From Bacteroidota bacterium (GTDB lineage: Bacteria; Bacteroidota; Bacteroidia; Chitinophagales; Chitinophagaceae), in assembly GCA_018266775.1 (NCBI GenBank), contig JAFDZS010000007.1, forward strand, positions 62,001 to 126,000: 64,000 nucleotides of DNA, given 5' to 3'. Below the pieces are notes generated by a model. The model was not told the origin of the DNA. It saw nothing but the letters and a program-made list of their open reading frames with translations, and made no database searches. The position numbers were made by a program, and so were the translations under genes. This document shows, one piece after another, positions 42,627 through 52,421 of the stretch (position 1 is the stretch's first letter; every line of letters starts with the position of its first letter).

Positions 42627-44843
42627 TTATTTGGCACCCGGCGGGCAATGCTGCCGTAAATAAGTGGTGTACAAAGTAGATAAGTGTTCCCAGGTTCCTT
42701 CCCCTTCAGAAATACTGTGTGTACGGTTGGGATAAGCCATAAACTGGAACTGCTTGTTGTATTTGATGAGTGCGTTCAGCAATTGTTCTGCGTTATCGTA
42801 ATGCACATTATCATCGCCTGTACCATGAATGTACAACAGGTTACCCTGCAAATTTTGGGCATGACTGATGGGTGAACCGTTTACGAAGTCCTGCAGGTTT
42901 TCCTGTGGCAAACCCATATAGCGTTCCTGGTAAATATTATCATAGTTTAACTGGTTGCCTACTGCTGCAATGGCAATACCCGTTTTAAATATTTCCGGGA
43001 ACTGGAACATCAGGTTTAATGTAGATGATCCTCCACCACTCCATCCCCAAACGGCAATACGGTCTTTATCAAAATAAGGATGGTCTGCAATTAATTTTTT
43101 CATAGCCATGGCCTGGTCGCGGATATTAATGATACCGATTTTCCTGTAAATAGATTTGCGCCATTTAGCACCTTTCAGCATGGGTGTTCCACGATTGTCT
43201 ACAGAAACCTGTACATAACCATCAGCCCTGATATCCCCATTATATAAAAAATTGCGGTGGCCACCATAGCTGTTCAATACAGTTGAAGCGGCAGGTTCGC
43301 CATATACTTCCATCACCACGGGATATTTTTTTGAAGGATCAAAGTTTTTGGGTTTATTGATCCATGCATCCACAGTAACATTATCTTCAGTGGTTACCTG
43401 AAGGTATTCCACATCATTATTATTATCTGTTTTTAAATTTGCCGCAATTGTTTTTGCAGGGTTCAATGGTTTATTATCCGGCAAAGAAATCCACTCTGAT
43501 ACAGGAGGGGTATTATAGTTACTGAAACTGTGCACCGCAAATTTTCCGTTGGGAGAAATATTATAGCGGTGTGTGCCGGCAAGTTTGCCATCGCTGAGCA
43601 ATTCAGGCCCTTCATCCGGTTTCGCTTTTTTGATCTTTTTCATTATACCGGGTTTAATTTCGTTTATTCGTACACGGTATAAATACAAATCAGTTGGGTT
43701 TGCCGGGGATGCAGCAAAGTACACATAATTGTTCACCTCATCAATGGCCAGGATACTTTCTATATCGTAATTCCCTTTTGTAATTAATGTTTCTGTTTTA
43801 CCATCGCGGCTGATCTTGTAAATATGCCTCCAGCCATCTTTTTCGCTCACCCATAAAAAGTCTGCACCTTTATTGATGAAGCTGATGCCGCCTGGTTCGC
43901 CAAAAATATCGGCAGAGTTCAGGTCTACCCAGGCATCATCATTTTCTGCCCAGAAAGTTCTTGCACTGCCATCAGTTGTATTGCAGTAAATAAGTTTACT
44001 TTCCTGTTGTTTACGGTCCAGTTGCTGCACCACCAGTTCATTAGTGCCGCTCCATTCCATGCGGGGCAGGTAATGCTGACGTGGATCGCCGTCGATCTGC
44101 ATCCAGCGGGTGCTGCCCGAGGAAATATCCACCACGCCAATACGAACGGGTGATGGAGCTTCTCCCACTTTTGGATATTCCACAGGGATAATACGGGAAT
44201 AATTACTGTCTGTGGTGTTCAGCATATAATAGTCGCGGATCTTGGTTGCATCCACTTGCCAGTAAGCCAGGCGGGAACCGTCAGGGCTCCAGCGGAAGCC
44301 ATCGCGGCAACCAAACTCTTCTTCATACACCCAGTCAAAAGTTCCGTTGATGAATTTCCTTGTTCCGTCTGTTGTTAATTTTTTTATAGCGCCAGATGAT
44401 AATTCTTCCACAAATAAATTGTGTTCGCTTACATAAGCCACCTTGCTGCCATCGGGCGAAAATTTCGCAAACATTAATGATTGTGATGGAAGCCCTTTAC
44501 CCAATTGCATTAATTTATTACCGGCAATATCCAGCACCCAGTAATCGCCACGTGTATTCAGCCGCCATACTTTTGCAGTATTGGTAAAGATGAGTACTTT
44601 ACCATAATCGTTGGTAAAAGCATAAGACTGCATGGATAATGCTTTGCCCCCTGCGGGAGTAAGCGCATCCTTTTTTACGAGTACCATTTCGGCATCGGTT
44701 TTAGGATCCACTTTTACTATGCCACCGTCTTTCACTTTGGTATAAGCATTGCCATCGGGTGTCCAGTTTACACGGCGCTGTGCACCCATGAACTGAAACA
44801 GGCAAATAAAAAGCACACTCAGTGCCAGTATCCTGAACTTCAT
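42627..44843 (-). CDS. Dipeptidyl peptidase IV-like S9 serine peptidase
   Basis: This exported peptidase of 738 aa probably removes X-Pro or X-Ala dipeptides from peptides in the periplasm. A signal peptide (LALSVLFICLFQFMGAQ) precedes the N-terminal beta-propeller (LSPDGSKVAYVSEHNLFVEE-type repeats, the DPPIV_N region with FDWVYEEEFGCRDGFRWSPD containing the double Glu that binds the substrate N-terminus). The alpha/beta-hydrolase domain begins near 500. The catalytic triad is visible: Ser602 in VWGWSGGGSSTLNL, Asp677 in HGTGDDNVHYDN and His709 in NRTHSISEGEGTWEH. The Ser motif has Gly where mammalian DPP IV has Tyr (GWSYGG), as in other bacterial members. A terminator follows at once. Confidence 0.94.
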   Translation of the reverse strand: MKFRILALSVLFICLFQFMGAQRRVNWTPDGNAYTKVKDGGIVKVDPKTDAEMVLVKKDALTPAGGKALSMQSYAFTNDYGKVLIFTNTAKVWRLNTRGDYWVLDIAGNKLMQLGKGLPSQSLMFAKFSPDGSKVAYVSEHNLFVEELSSGAIKKLTTDGTRKFINGTFDWVYEEEFGCRDGFRWSPDGSRLAYWQVDATKIRDYYMLNTTDSNYSRIIPVEYPKVGEAPSPVRIGVVDISSGSTRWMQIDGDPRQHYLPRMEWSGTNELVVQQLDRKQQESKLIYCNTTDGSARTFWAENDDAWVDLNSADIFGEPGGISFINKGADFLWVSEKDGWRHIYKISRDGKTETLITKGNYDIESILAIDEVNNYVYFAASPANPTDLYLYRVRINEIKPGIMKKIKKAKPDEGPELLSDGKLAGTHRYNISPNGKFAVHSFSNYNTPPVSEWISLPDNKPLNPAKTIAANLKTDNNNDVEYLQVTTEDNVTVDAWINKPKNFDPSKKYPVVMEVYGEPAASTVLNSYGGHRNFLYNGDIRADGYVQVSVDNRGTPMLKGAKWRKSIYRKIGIINIRDQAMAMKKLIADHPYFDKDRIAVWGWSGGGSSTLNLMFQFPEIFKTGIAIAAVGNQLNYDNIYQERYMGLPQENLQDFVNGSPISHAQNLQGNLLYIHGTGDDNVHYDNAEQLLNALIKYNKQFQFMAYPNRTHSISEGEGTWEHLSTLYTTYLRQHCPPGAK

Positions 44844-44925
44844 AATGATGATTTTTAGGCAATAAAAGTAAGGAAATACAATTATCTGCCATCACCATTG
44901 GTATAAAAGCAATTATTTTTGCGGT

Positions 44926-45312
44926 ATGGAAAAAGAAAAGCTGCGGATTGATAAATATTTATGGGCCATCAGGCTGTTTAAAACCCGCAGCCAGGCGGCA
45001 GATGCGTGCGATAAAGGCAAGGTAAAGTTTAATGGAGAAAATTGTAAAGCATCCAGGGCCGTGAATGTAAATGATGAGTACGAAGTAAAAACAGAAGCCA
45101 AACGCTGGGTGATAAAAGTTACCGGTTTACTGGATCACCGGGTGCAGTATAAAGAAGCTATTCATTTTTATAGCGATGTTACACCAGTGGAAGAACTGAA
45201 CCGTATTGCCTTCCAGGCAGCAGTTTTTCACACCGGCAAACGGTTGAGCAAACAGGGGCGCCCCACCAAAAAAGATAAACGTGATTTGGATGAGTTTTTA
45301 GGGACCCCATAA
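44926..45312 (+). CDS. Hsp15-like S4-domain RNA-binding protein
   Basis: The 128-aa protein has an N-terminal S4 domain (LRIDKYLWAIRLFKTRSQAA, CDKGKVKFNGENCKASRAVN) and a basic C-terminal tail (SKQGRPTKKDKRDLDEFLG), the pattern of Hsp15/HslR. In E. coli that protein rescues stalled 50S subunits carrying nascent chains. It precedes trmD by 29 bp and is probably co-transcribed with it, a translation-linked pairing. A TATTTTTG sequence at 44914-44921 fits a -7 element but lies only 4 bp before the ATG, so a leaderless transcript would be implied; I do not call it as a promoter. Confidence 0.9.
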   Translation: MEKEKLRIDKYLWAIRLFKTRSQAADACDKGKVKFNGENCKASRAVNVNDEYEVKTEAKRWVIKVTGLLDHRVQYKEAIHFYSDVTPVEELNRIAFQAAVFHTGKRLSKQGRPTKKDKRDLDEFLGTP

Positions 45313-45341
45313 GTACAGCTACTCCTGTAAAATAAATTATC

Positions 45342-46019
45342 ATGAAGATTGACATCATATCTGTAGTTCCGGATTTATTACAAGGCCCTTTTGCGCATTC
45401 TATTTTAAAACGGGCAAAAGAAAAAGGATTATTGGATGTAAATGTTATTAATCTTAGAGATTATACTACTTATGCCCGTGCACAGGTAGATGACTATGCT
45501 TTTGGTGGTGGAGCAGGGATGGTGATGATGATTGAACCGTTGGTAAATGCAGTGGAAAGTTTACAACAGCAAACCGTTTATGATGAGATCATTTATCTGA
45601 CACCAGATGGTACAACCTTAAACCAAAAAACTGCAAATGCTTTATCCTTAAAAAATAATTTATTGATGATCTGCGGACACTATAAAGGTGTTGACCAGCG
45701 CTTCAGGGATCATTTTGTTACTAAAGAAATTTCCATTGGCGATTATGTATTGAGCGGTGGTGAACTGGCGGCTGCTGTACTTACTGATGCCATCGGCAGG
45801 TTAATACCCGGTGTACTCAATGATGAAACCTCTGCACTCACTGATTCCTTCCAGGATAATTTATTAGCGCCGCCAGTATACACCAGGCCGGAAGTGTTCC
45901 GCGACTGGAAAGTACCCGACATTTTACTCAGCGGCAATCATAAACTCATTGATGAATGGCGGCACGAACAAAGTGTGGAGCGTACAAAGGAAAGAAGACC
46001 GGATATTATGGGCGAATAG
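45342..46019 (+). CDS. trmD: tRNA (guanine37-N1)-methyltransferase TrmD
   Basis: TrmD methylates G37 next to the anticodon, which prevents frameshifting. The 225-aa protein has the SPOUT knot features: DIISVVPDLLQGPFAHSILK at the N-terminus, AFGGGAGMVMMIEP, LMICGHYKGVDQRFRDHFVT and SIGDYVLSGGELAAAVLTDA, then RPEVFRDWKVPDILLSGNHK in the C-terminal domain. Length is normal for the family. The gene lies 29 bp after the Hsp15-like gene and ends just before a repeat array. rpsP, rimM and rplS, often linked to trmD elsewhere, are not adjacent, as is usual in Bacteroidota. Confidence 0.97.
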   Translation: MKIDIISVVPDLLQGPFAHSILKRAKEKGLLDVNVINLRDYTTYARAQVDDYAFGGGAGMVMMIEPLVNAVESLQQQTVYDEIIYLTPDGTTLNQKTANALSLKNNLLMICGHYKGVDQRFRDHFVTKEISIGDYVLSGGELAAAVLTDAIGRLIPGVLNDETSALTDSFQDNLLAPPVYTRPEVFRDWKVPDILLSGNHKLIDEWRHEQSVERTKERRPDIMGE

Positions 46020-46078
46020 CTGATTGGCTAAATAGTTACTTGGTTTATTGGGATTGAGGATCATAGTCTGCTTAAGCT

Positions 46079-46703
46079 GTTGCCTTCTCTACAATTCGGG
46101 AAAATAGCAAACTCTTTTTTAAAGAAGACAACTTTCGTAACTAATTTTTTCCAGGTTAGATTCAGCAGAAAGTTAACTTCCTGGGAAGCGCAGGCAAGAA
46201 GCCAACGTTGCTAATTGACTATTCAACAGTTATTTTATTCTTCCGAAGTTGTCTTCTTTGCAGCGATGGAAAAATTTGTACACCCTTATATTAAAGAAGG
46301 CAACTTTCGTAACAACTATTTCCTTTTTAGTAAGTATAGAAAGTTGACTTCTTGGGAAGCGCAGGCAAGAAGTCAACTTTGCTAATTGACTATTCAACAG
46401 TTGTTTTATTCTTCCTGTGGTTGTCTTCTTTGCAGCGATGAAAAAGATTGTAAGCCTTTATATTAAAGAAGGCAACTTTCGTAACAACAATTTTATTTGT
46501 TAGCTTCAACAGAAAGTTGACTTCTTCGGAAGCGCAGGCAAGAAGCCAACTTTGCTAATTGACTATTCAACAGTTATTTTATTCTTCCTGAAGTTGTCTT
46601 CTTTGCAGCGATGGAAAAGATTGTACTCCCTTATATTAAAGAAGGCAACTTTCTTAACAACTATTTTCTTTGTTAGAAAGTATAGAAAGTTGACTTCTTT
46701 GGA
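46079..46703. repeat. Tandem array of 172-bp hairpin-rich repeats (about 3.6 copies)
   Basis: The phrase AAAGAAGNCAACTTTCGTAAC-like (first bases at 46121, 46293, 46465 and 46638) recurs with spacings of 172, 172 and 173 bp. The first copy starts in a degenerate form near 46079, and the last is cut at about 46703 by the next gene's 3' flank. Within each unit the core AAGAAG-n-CAACTTT appears four times in alternating orientation, so every unit can fold. The array fills most of the 739-bp gap between trmD and the sortilin-like gene (46020-46758). No coding frame there shows features of a gene. The repeat lies near but apart from an AT-rich string at 46722-46755 like that at 10753-10789. Confidence 0.85.
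46340..46380. repeat. Perfect 15-bp inverted repeat inside array unit 2
   Basis: AAAGTTGACTTCTTG (46340-46354) and CAAGAAGTCAACTTT (46366-46380) are exact reverse complements around the 11-nt loop GGAAGCGCAGG. The same hairpin with compensating or near-compensating changes occurs in units 1 and 3, each keeping the loop string GGAAGCGCAGG. Confidence 0.85.
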
Positions 46704-46758
46704 TAAAACTGCAATACCAGAGCATTATTCATTATCAATTATACATTATCCATTTCCC

Positions 46759-49700
46759 TCACTCTTTCTTCAACCCAATCAACGGCAACGCATTTTCCCT
46801 GATGAGTACATTCAGTTTACTTAAATCATCACTCATTATTTTCTTCAGGGCGTTTAATTGTACATCTGCCTGTGCAGACAGATCTGCGTATGCATCTTTC
46901 ACCTGTTTGGCTGGTGCCGCTATGCCGCTGGCAGCAAAATCGTACAGGCCGGAAATTTTATCATCCAGCCGGATGGGGAAATTCAATACATCCTGCCCAC
47001 TTTTTGCTTTGGTTTGATGCAACGTTTCTTCAATAACAGTCATTTGTTTGTTGATGGTATCTGCCAACTGTTTGACAGGTGCCGGTAATTTATCCCCCTG
47101 CTTATCAGTAAAAGCGTTGATCTGAGAGCGTACATCACGGATATTTTTTATTGCCTTTTGTATCTCGCTGAACTTATCCCTTACCGTGATGAGAAAATTA
47201 AACTGGTCTTCATAATCCTGCTGCGTCATTTTATACACCGGGTTTGCCTTTAGTGTAAAACTTCCTTCAGCAGAATCTTTATCTACCTTGATTTTATAAA
47301 AATAATGGCCCGGTGCAGCCTGCGGCCCCGGTACATTGCCATGCCATAACACGAGTCCGTCAATTTTTTCTGCAGGCGGATAGTTCATATTCCATACAAA
47401 CTGGTTCATGCCTTTGCTCACTTCAATTTTATCTGTTTTTTCTTTGGCATCTGTAGCAAAGGTTTTAATGGTTTTCCTGTTTTGATCGAGTATCTCAATA
47501 CTGGCTTTGGTGGAATCAGTAGCAGCTTTTACAAAGTAATTCAGCACCGGTCCGGTTGGCGGATTCATCCCGGCATTTTTAGCATTGTTGTTTTGATACC
47601 CGTCATAACGGTAAGTATCATTCACTGTAAATACATGCAGGTTTTGGTTCATTATGGCTGCAGCTTTTTCCTGTATCACACCCAAATCATCAATTACCCA
47701 AAAGGCACGCCCCTGTGTGGCTACTATAAGATCATTTTCTTTAATGGTTAAATCAGTAACCGGCACTATGGGTAAATTCAGTTGAAAGGATTTCCATGTA
47801 ACACCGTCATCGTAGCTGATGTACATGCCATATTCCGTACCGCAATACAATAAACCTTTTACTTTTTTATCTGCACGGATGCAGCGTGCAAAATGATTTG
47901 CCGCAATGCCATTGGTAATTTTCGTCCACGTTTTACCGTAATCTTCTGTTTTAAAAATGTATGGTGTGTAATCATCGCTTTTGTATTTGGTGCCCACAAA
48001 ATAGGCTTTGCCTTTTGTAAAGGGATCGGTTTCCACGCAGTTCCACATCATCCATTTACCTGCAGCGGGCGGGGTAACATTTTCCCAATGCTGTCCGCCA
48101 TCTTTGCTCACATTTATCAATCCATCATCACTTCCTGTCCACAATAAATCTTTTTCCAAAGCTGATTCAGTTGCTGTAAAAATGGTGCAATACACTTCCA
48201 CACCGGTATTGTCTTTAGTGATAGGCCCGCCACTGCTGGCCTGGCGTGTTTTGTCATTGGTGGTAAGGTCGCCGCTTAAAGCAGTCCAGCTGGCACCTTC
48301 ATTTTCTGTAGCAAATAAAACATTGGAACAGGCATATAATTTTTTGGGATTGTGCGGACTGAAGAAAATCGGGAAGTTCCATTGAAAACGGTATTTGCTC
48401 ACATCGGCACCGCCACCCAATGGATCATCCGGCCAAACACTTACGGCACGGTTCTCCCCTGTTTTATGATCTAACCTTGACAAGTAGCCGCTGTAGTTGC
48501 CACCATACACTACGTCAGGGTTCAGCGGATCGGCAACAACATAACCGCTTTCAGCGCCTGCTGTAGACTGCCAATCATCCTGCGTTATTTCCCCACCATT
48601 ACTGCGGGAGAGAATTCTTACCGTTGTATTATCCTGCTGTGCGCCCAATATTCTATATGGATAATGATTATCTGTACTTACCCTGTAAAACTGTGCGGTA
48701 GGCTGATTGTAATACGTGCTGAAATTTTCGCCGCCATCAAAACTGATCTGTGCGCCACCATCATCACCAATAATCATACGGCTGCCATTTTCAGGGTCAA
48801 TCCACATGTCGTGATGATCGCCATGTGGTGTGTTCAGGTATTTATTGAATGTTTTTCCCCCATCCGTACTTTTCAAACTGGACACATTTAATACGTAAAC
48901 AATATTTTCATTTTTGGGGTCAACAAAAATTTTACTGTAATACCATGCCCGCTGGCGCACATTATTGTCGCTGGTTTGCAGGGTCCATGTTTCGCCTGCG
49001 TCTGCACTCATAAAAACTCCGCCATCTTTATTTTCGATGATGGCGTAGAGTTTATCAGTATTGGAAGGCGCCACAGTAATACCGGTAATACCCCATGTAC
49101 CTTTGGGCAATCCCTTGTTGGTTGAAATGTTTTTCCATGTTTCACCACCGTCAATACTTTTCCAGAGGGCGCCACCATCGCCACCACTTTCTAAACTGTA
49201 TGGTGTACGCAGGATGCGCCACGTGCCTGCATACAACACGGCGGGATTGCCGGGTTCCATAATGAGATCGCTGCAGGCGGTTTGATTGTTTACATACAGC
49301 ACCTTCTTCCATGTTTTACCACCGTCAACCGTTTTAAACACGCCACGTTCTTCATTGGGGCCAAACAAATGACCAATCGCTGCTACCCAAACAATGTCAG
49401 GATTTTTGGGATGGATGACAATTTTAATGATATGCCGGGTATCTTTCAGCCCCAGGTTTTTCCAGCTGCGGCCACCATCATCGCTGCGCCAGATGCCGAA
49501 GCCTTCACTAACGTTACCGCGCAGGGTATTTTCACCCTCTCCAACATAAATGATTGAATTATCACTCGGCGCTACCGCTACGCTGCCAATGCTGCCACCA
49601 AAATATTTATCGCTGATGTTCTTCCAGTTGTTGCCACCGTCAATTGTTTTCCAAACGCCACCGCCTGTACTGCCAAAATAAAAGGTGTTTTTATCCTTCT

Positions 49701-49875
49701 GGTCGCCGGTTACAGCGCCGCTTCTTCCACCACGGAAGGGGCCCACCAAACGGTATTTTGTTTTAGACAGCAGGATGCTGTCGTCATTGTTATTCACTAT
49801 AAGAGGCGTTTTTTTCTGGGCTGTAAGCAGGTTTGCAGCAGCCAATACAACAGCAAGCAGGAATATTTTTCTCAT
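46759..49875 (-). CDS. Exported sortilin/VPS10-like beta-propeller protein (BNR/Asp-box repeats)
   Basis: With ATG 49875 (MRKIFLLAVVLAAANLLTAQ, signal peptide) the protein is 1038 aa. The N-terminal 700 residues form one or two propellers marked by Asp-boxes: GVWKTIDGGNNWKNIS, GIWRSDDGGRSWKNLG, GVFKTVDGGKTWKKVL, LWKSIDGGETWKNIST and more, with N-terminal YRLVGPFRGGRSGAVTGD typical of Bacteroidota sortilin-like proteins. The C-terminal 300 residues include an immunoglobulin-like strand domain (VWNMNYPPAEKIDGLVLWHG) and a helical end. Despite frequent annotation as glycosyl hydrolase, no glycosidase active site is apparent. No T9SS tail is seen, so it is probably periplasmic. It is monocistronic. 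Confidence 0.88.
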   Translation of the reverse strand: MRKIFLLAVVLAAANLLTAQKKTPLIVNNNDDSILLSKTKYRLVGPFRGGRSGAVTGDQKDKNTFYFGSTGGGVWKTIDGGNNWKNISDKYFGGSIGSVAVAPSDNSIIYVGEGENTLRGNVSEGFGIWRSDDGGRSWKNLGLKDTRHIIKIVIHPKNPDIVWVAAIGHLFGPNEERGVFKTVDGGKTWKKVLYVNNQTACSDLIMEPGNPAVLYAGTWRILRTPYSLESGGDGGALWKSIDGGETWKNISTNKGLPKGTWGITGITVAPSNTDKLYAIIENKDGGVFMSADAGETWTLQTSDNNVRQRAWYYSKIFVDPKNENIVYVLNVSSLKSTDGGKTFNKYLNTPHGDHHDMWIDPENGSRMIIGDDGGAQISFDGGENFSTYYNQPTAQFYRVSTDNHYPYRILGAQQDNTTVRILSRSNGGEITQDDWQSTAGAESGYVVADPLNPDVVYGGNYSGYLSRLDHKTGENRAVSVWPDDPLGGGADVSKYRFQWNFPIFFSPHNPKKLYACSNVLFATENEGASWTALSGDLTTNDKTRQASSGGPITKDNTGVEVYCTIFTATESALEKDLLWTGSDDGLINVSKDGGQHWENVTPPAAGKWMMWNCVETDPFTKGKAYFVGTKYKSDDYTPYIFKTEDYGKTWTKITNGIAANHFARCIRADKKVKGLLYCGTEYGMYISYDDGVTWKSFQLNLPIVPVTDLTIKENDLIVATQGRAFWVIDDLGVIQEKAAAIMNQNLHVFTVNDTYRYDGYQNNNAKNAGMNPPTGPVLNYFVKAATDSTKASIEILDQNRKTIKTFATDAKEKTDKIEVSKGMNQFVWNMNYPPAEKIDGLVLWHGNVPGPQAAPGHYFYKIKVDKDSAEGSFTLKANPVYKMTQQDYEDQFNFLITVRDKFSEIQKAIKNIRDVRSQINAFTDKQGDKLPAPVKQLADTINKQMTVIEETLHQTKAKSGQDVLNFPIRLDDKISGLYDFAASGIAAPAKQVKDAYADLSAQADVQLNALKKIMSDDLSKLNVLIRENALPLIGLKKE

Positions 49876-49913
49876 TGCAGACAGGTTTATTGCTGAAAGA
49901 TACATAATGAAAT

Positions 49914-49940
49914 GAAAAAAGTCCCGGCAATGCCGGGACT
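49914..49940 (-). terminator. Rho-independent terminator of the 233-aa exported-protein gene
   Basis: A perfect 9-bp stem (AGTCCCGGC 49920-49928 / GCCGGGACT 49932-49940, loop AAT) is followed on the minus strand by six T. It lies 22 bp past the stop of the upstream gene and 38 bp before the sortilin-like gene start. Confidence 0.92.
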
Positions 49941-49962
49941 TTTGATAAATGGTTAGTTGATA

Positions 49963-50664
49963 TTACTTAAAAATATTTTCGTCCACGGTTATGTTCACCT
50001 GTATCTTATCAAAATCAATCTGGCCTCTTGTATTGGTTGTGGTGAAGGGAAACCAAAAGCCTTCAGCCAATTGTTTGTAATTGGAATAATTAGTTGCTGA
50101 TTCAACAGATTCTCCATTGTAACTAAGCATCATGCTTGTTTTATCAACACGGTATGTGGTGGCATCAATATAATAGGTGGTTACACTGCCATTTTTAAAA
50201 GTTACTTTCAATTTATAACACTCATTGCCTTCTACGGATTCTTTACCCTGCAGTTCCACCTGTGTCCCTTTGTTTTGATAGTCTACAAAAATGCTATGCA
50301 GGTCTAATTGATTTTGTCCTGCTTTAGCCTGGTCTTCTGGCATTGGTGTGGGTTCTGTTTGTCCCTGGATGGGCATAAATGATACCGCTTTGGTTGGTGT
50401 AACCAATTGATAATTTTCTGTACCCATTACAGAGATATCCGTTCTTGCCCCGGTATTGTGCAGTTTGGTAATGGTAATGGCAACATCTGTTCCCTGCACG
50501 CTCATGTTACCTTCCATTTTTACAGAATTTAAGGTGGCCATTTTTTCTTTACCCCCCATTGCTGCAATATGCTTTTCAATAATTTCATCTGCAGTTTGTG
50601 CCTGTGCGGATTGTACCAGCACTAATGTTAATATAAACAGGCCAAAAATTACTAAAGGTTTCAT
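49963..50664 (-). CDS. Exported protein resembling outer membrane lipoprotein-sorting proteins
   Basis: This 233-aa protein has a signal peptide (FILTLVLVQSAQAQ). Its body begins TADEIIEKHIAAMGGKEKMA, then LNSVKMEGNMSVQGTDVAIT, and continues as a series of strands with KLKVTFKNGSVTTYYIDATT and LAEGFWFPFTTTNTRGQIDF. This is the pattern of the LolA/LolB-like half-barrel proteins often named outer membrane lipoprotein-sorting protein in Bacteroidota. The protein may bind a lipid or lipoprotein in the periplasm, but real LolA function is not shown. There is no lipobox cysteine. It is divergent from the adenine deaminase gene and has its own terminator. Confidence 0.8.
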   Translation of the reverse strand: MKPLVIFGLFILTLVLVQSAQAQTADEIIEKHIAAMGGKEKMATLNSVKMEGNMSVQGTDVAITITKLHNTGARTDISVMGTENYQLVTPTKAVSFMPIQGQTEPTPMPEDQAKAGQNQLDLHSIFVDYQNKGTQVELQGKESVEGNECYKLKVTFKNGSVTTYYIDATTYRVDKTSMMLSYNGESVESATNYSNYKQLAEGFWFPFTTTNTRGQIDFDKIQVNITVDENIFK

Positions 50665-50782
50665 TGTTGTTATGTTTTAGGTTCGCAATTTAGCCTAATT
50701 TTTTTTCCAAAAATATTTTTATGGCAAATGGTAAACCTGTAAATTGAATCATTAAAAAAATCGTTTTATCCCGTATTGATTT

Positions 50783-52417
50783 ATGAGTGCATTTACTATT
50801 GAAGGATATATAACAGACATCTTTAACAAAAAGATATTTTACGGCTCAGTAACAGTAAGCAATGGTAAAATTACATCCATAAAAGAAATAACAGCAGTTG
50901 ATAATCAAAACCATTTCTTTATCCTGCCAGGCTTTATCGATAGTCATGTACACATAGAAAGTTCTATGCTGGTGCCGTCTGAATTTGCCAAACTGGCGGT
51001 GGTGCATGGCACTGTGGGTACTATCAGCGATCCGCATGAAATTGCCAATGTATGCGGGATGAGTGGTGTGGAATTTATGATCAATAACGGTAAAACGGTT
51101 CCGTTTAAATTTCATTTTGGTGCGCCCAGTTGTGTACCTGCCACCATTTTTGAAACCGCCGGTGCGGTGCTGGATGCAACGGATGTGGATACCTTACTGC
51201 AACGCGATGATATTTATTACCTGAGTGAGATGATGAACTTTCCCGGTGTGCTGCATAATGATGATCAGGTGATGCAAAAAATTGCTGCTGCTAAAAAATA
51301 CGGCAAACCGGTGGATGGGCATGCGCCCGGATTGATGGGTGCGGCAGCCAAACAATATATCCAGGCTGGCATCAGTACCGATCATGAATGTTTTACTGCA
51401 GCTGAAGCATTGGATAAATTACAGTGCAGTATGAAGATATTAATACGTGAAGGCAGTGCGGCAAAAAATTTTGAGGCGTTGATTAATCTCATGCACGAAC
51501 ACTATGAGATGATGATGTTTTGCAGTGATGATAAACATCCGGATAGTTTGGTTTACGGGCACATTAACCAATTATGTGCAAGGGCAGTTGCAAAAGGTAT
51601 TGATATATTTAAAGTTTTACAGGCGGCCTGCATTAATCCCGTTTTACATTACAACATGAACGTAGGATTACTGCGTGAAGGCAATGCCGCAGATTTTATT
51701 ATTGCTGAAGACCTCACCCATTTCAATATTTTGCGAACGTTTATTAATGGAGAACTGGTGGCTGAAAACGGCAAGACAAAAATCAGCAGCCCACCTGCGG
51801 AAGTATTGAATAATTTTGACTGCTTACCTAAAAAAACAGAAGACATACTGTTTCCCATACACGAATTTGGCAATACCATTACAGCCATTGAAGCACTGGA
51901 TGGGCAACTGATCACGAATAAAATTCCCTGTACACCAAAGATTGACAATGGATTTTATACCAGCGACGTTCACCATGATATTTTAAAGATCGTTGTTGTC
52001 AACCGCTATAAGAATGCACCGGTTGCAAAGGCCTTTATTATAAATTTTGGGTTGCAACAGGGTGCTATCGCTTCTTCTGTTGCACACGACAGCCATAATA
52101 TTGTTGCTGTTGGTGTGGATGATGCCTCGCTGTTAAAAGCCATTAACTTAGTGATTGAAGCCAATGGCGGTGTGAGCAGCGTAAACAGTGAAAAGGAAAT
52201 GGTACTGGCTTTACCTGTAGCCGGCTTAATGAGTAATGAAGATGGTTATGCAGTGGCCACATCTTACACTGCAATTGATAAAATGGTGAAGGAAGAATTG
52301 GGCTCCACGCTGGCTGCACCTTTTATGACCTTATCTTTTATGGCCTTATTGGTGATACCTCATTTAAAACTAAGTGATTTAGGTTTGTTTGATGGGGATA
52401 CATTTTCGTTTGTGTAA
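50783..52417 (+). CDS. ade: Adenine deaminase
   Basis: This amidohydrolase converts adenine to hypoxanthine in purine salvage. The 544-aa protein shows the N-terminal composite domain, then the metal site [20 protein letters not shown] near residue 53 (His-x-His-x-E), [20 protein letters not shown], the barrel motifs DGHAPGL and [17 protein letters not shown], and CSDDKHPD with the catalytic Asp. The C-terminal domain with [20 protein letters not shown] and [20 protein letters not shown] is specific for Ade (YerA type) rather than adenosine deaminases. The length is typical. It ends 5 bp from the stop of the convergent GldN-like gene. Confidence 0.95.
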   Translation: MSAFTIEGYITDIFNKKIFYGSVTVSNGKITSIKEITAVDNQNHFFILPGFIDSHVHIESSMLVPSEFAKLAVVHGTVGTISDPHEIANVCGMSGVEFMINNGKTVPFKFHFGAPSCVPATIFETAGAVLDATDVDTLLQRDDIYYLSEMMNFPGVLHNDDQVMQKIAAAKKYGKPVDGHAPGLMGAAAKQYIQAGISTDHECFTAAEALDKLQCSMKILIREGSAAKNFEALINLMHEHYEMMMFCSDDKHPDSLVYGHINQLCARAVAKGIDIFKVLQAACINPVLHYNMNVGLLREGNAADFIIAEDLTHFNILRTFINGELVAENGKTKISSPPAEVLNNFDCLPKKTEDILFPIHEFGNTITAIEALDGQLITNKIPCTPKIDNGFYTSDVHHDILKIVVVNRYKNAPVAKAFIINFGLQQGAIASSVAHDSHNIVAVGVDDASLLKAINLVIEANGGVSSVNSEKEMVLALPVAGLMSNEDGYAVATSYTAIDKMVKEELGSTLAAPFMTLSFMALLVIPHLKLSDLGLFDGDTFSFV

Positions 52418-52421
52418 TTTT

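Noticed and set aside
44914..44921. TATTTTTG as a promoter element for the Hsp15-like gene
   Set aside because: It lies only 4 bp before the ATG and has no matching -33 element, so it would need a leaderless transcript; not strong enough to call.
46340..46380. Array hairpins as integron attC sites
   Set aside because: The arms contain GTTGACT/AGTCAAC but do not fit the RYYYAAC/GTTRRRY pattern in order, and no cassette genes or integrase are present.
46079..46703. The repeat array as a CRISPR array
   Set aside because: The period is about 172 bp, and the sequence between the cores is itself repeated rather than unique, so there are no spacers; no cas genes are near.
46759..49875. Sortilin-like protein as a glycosyl hydrolase
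   Set aside because: Asp-boxes are structural motifs; the acidic and Arg residues of sialidase active sites were not recognised, so only a propeller fold is claimed.
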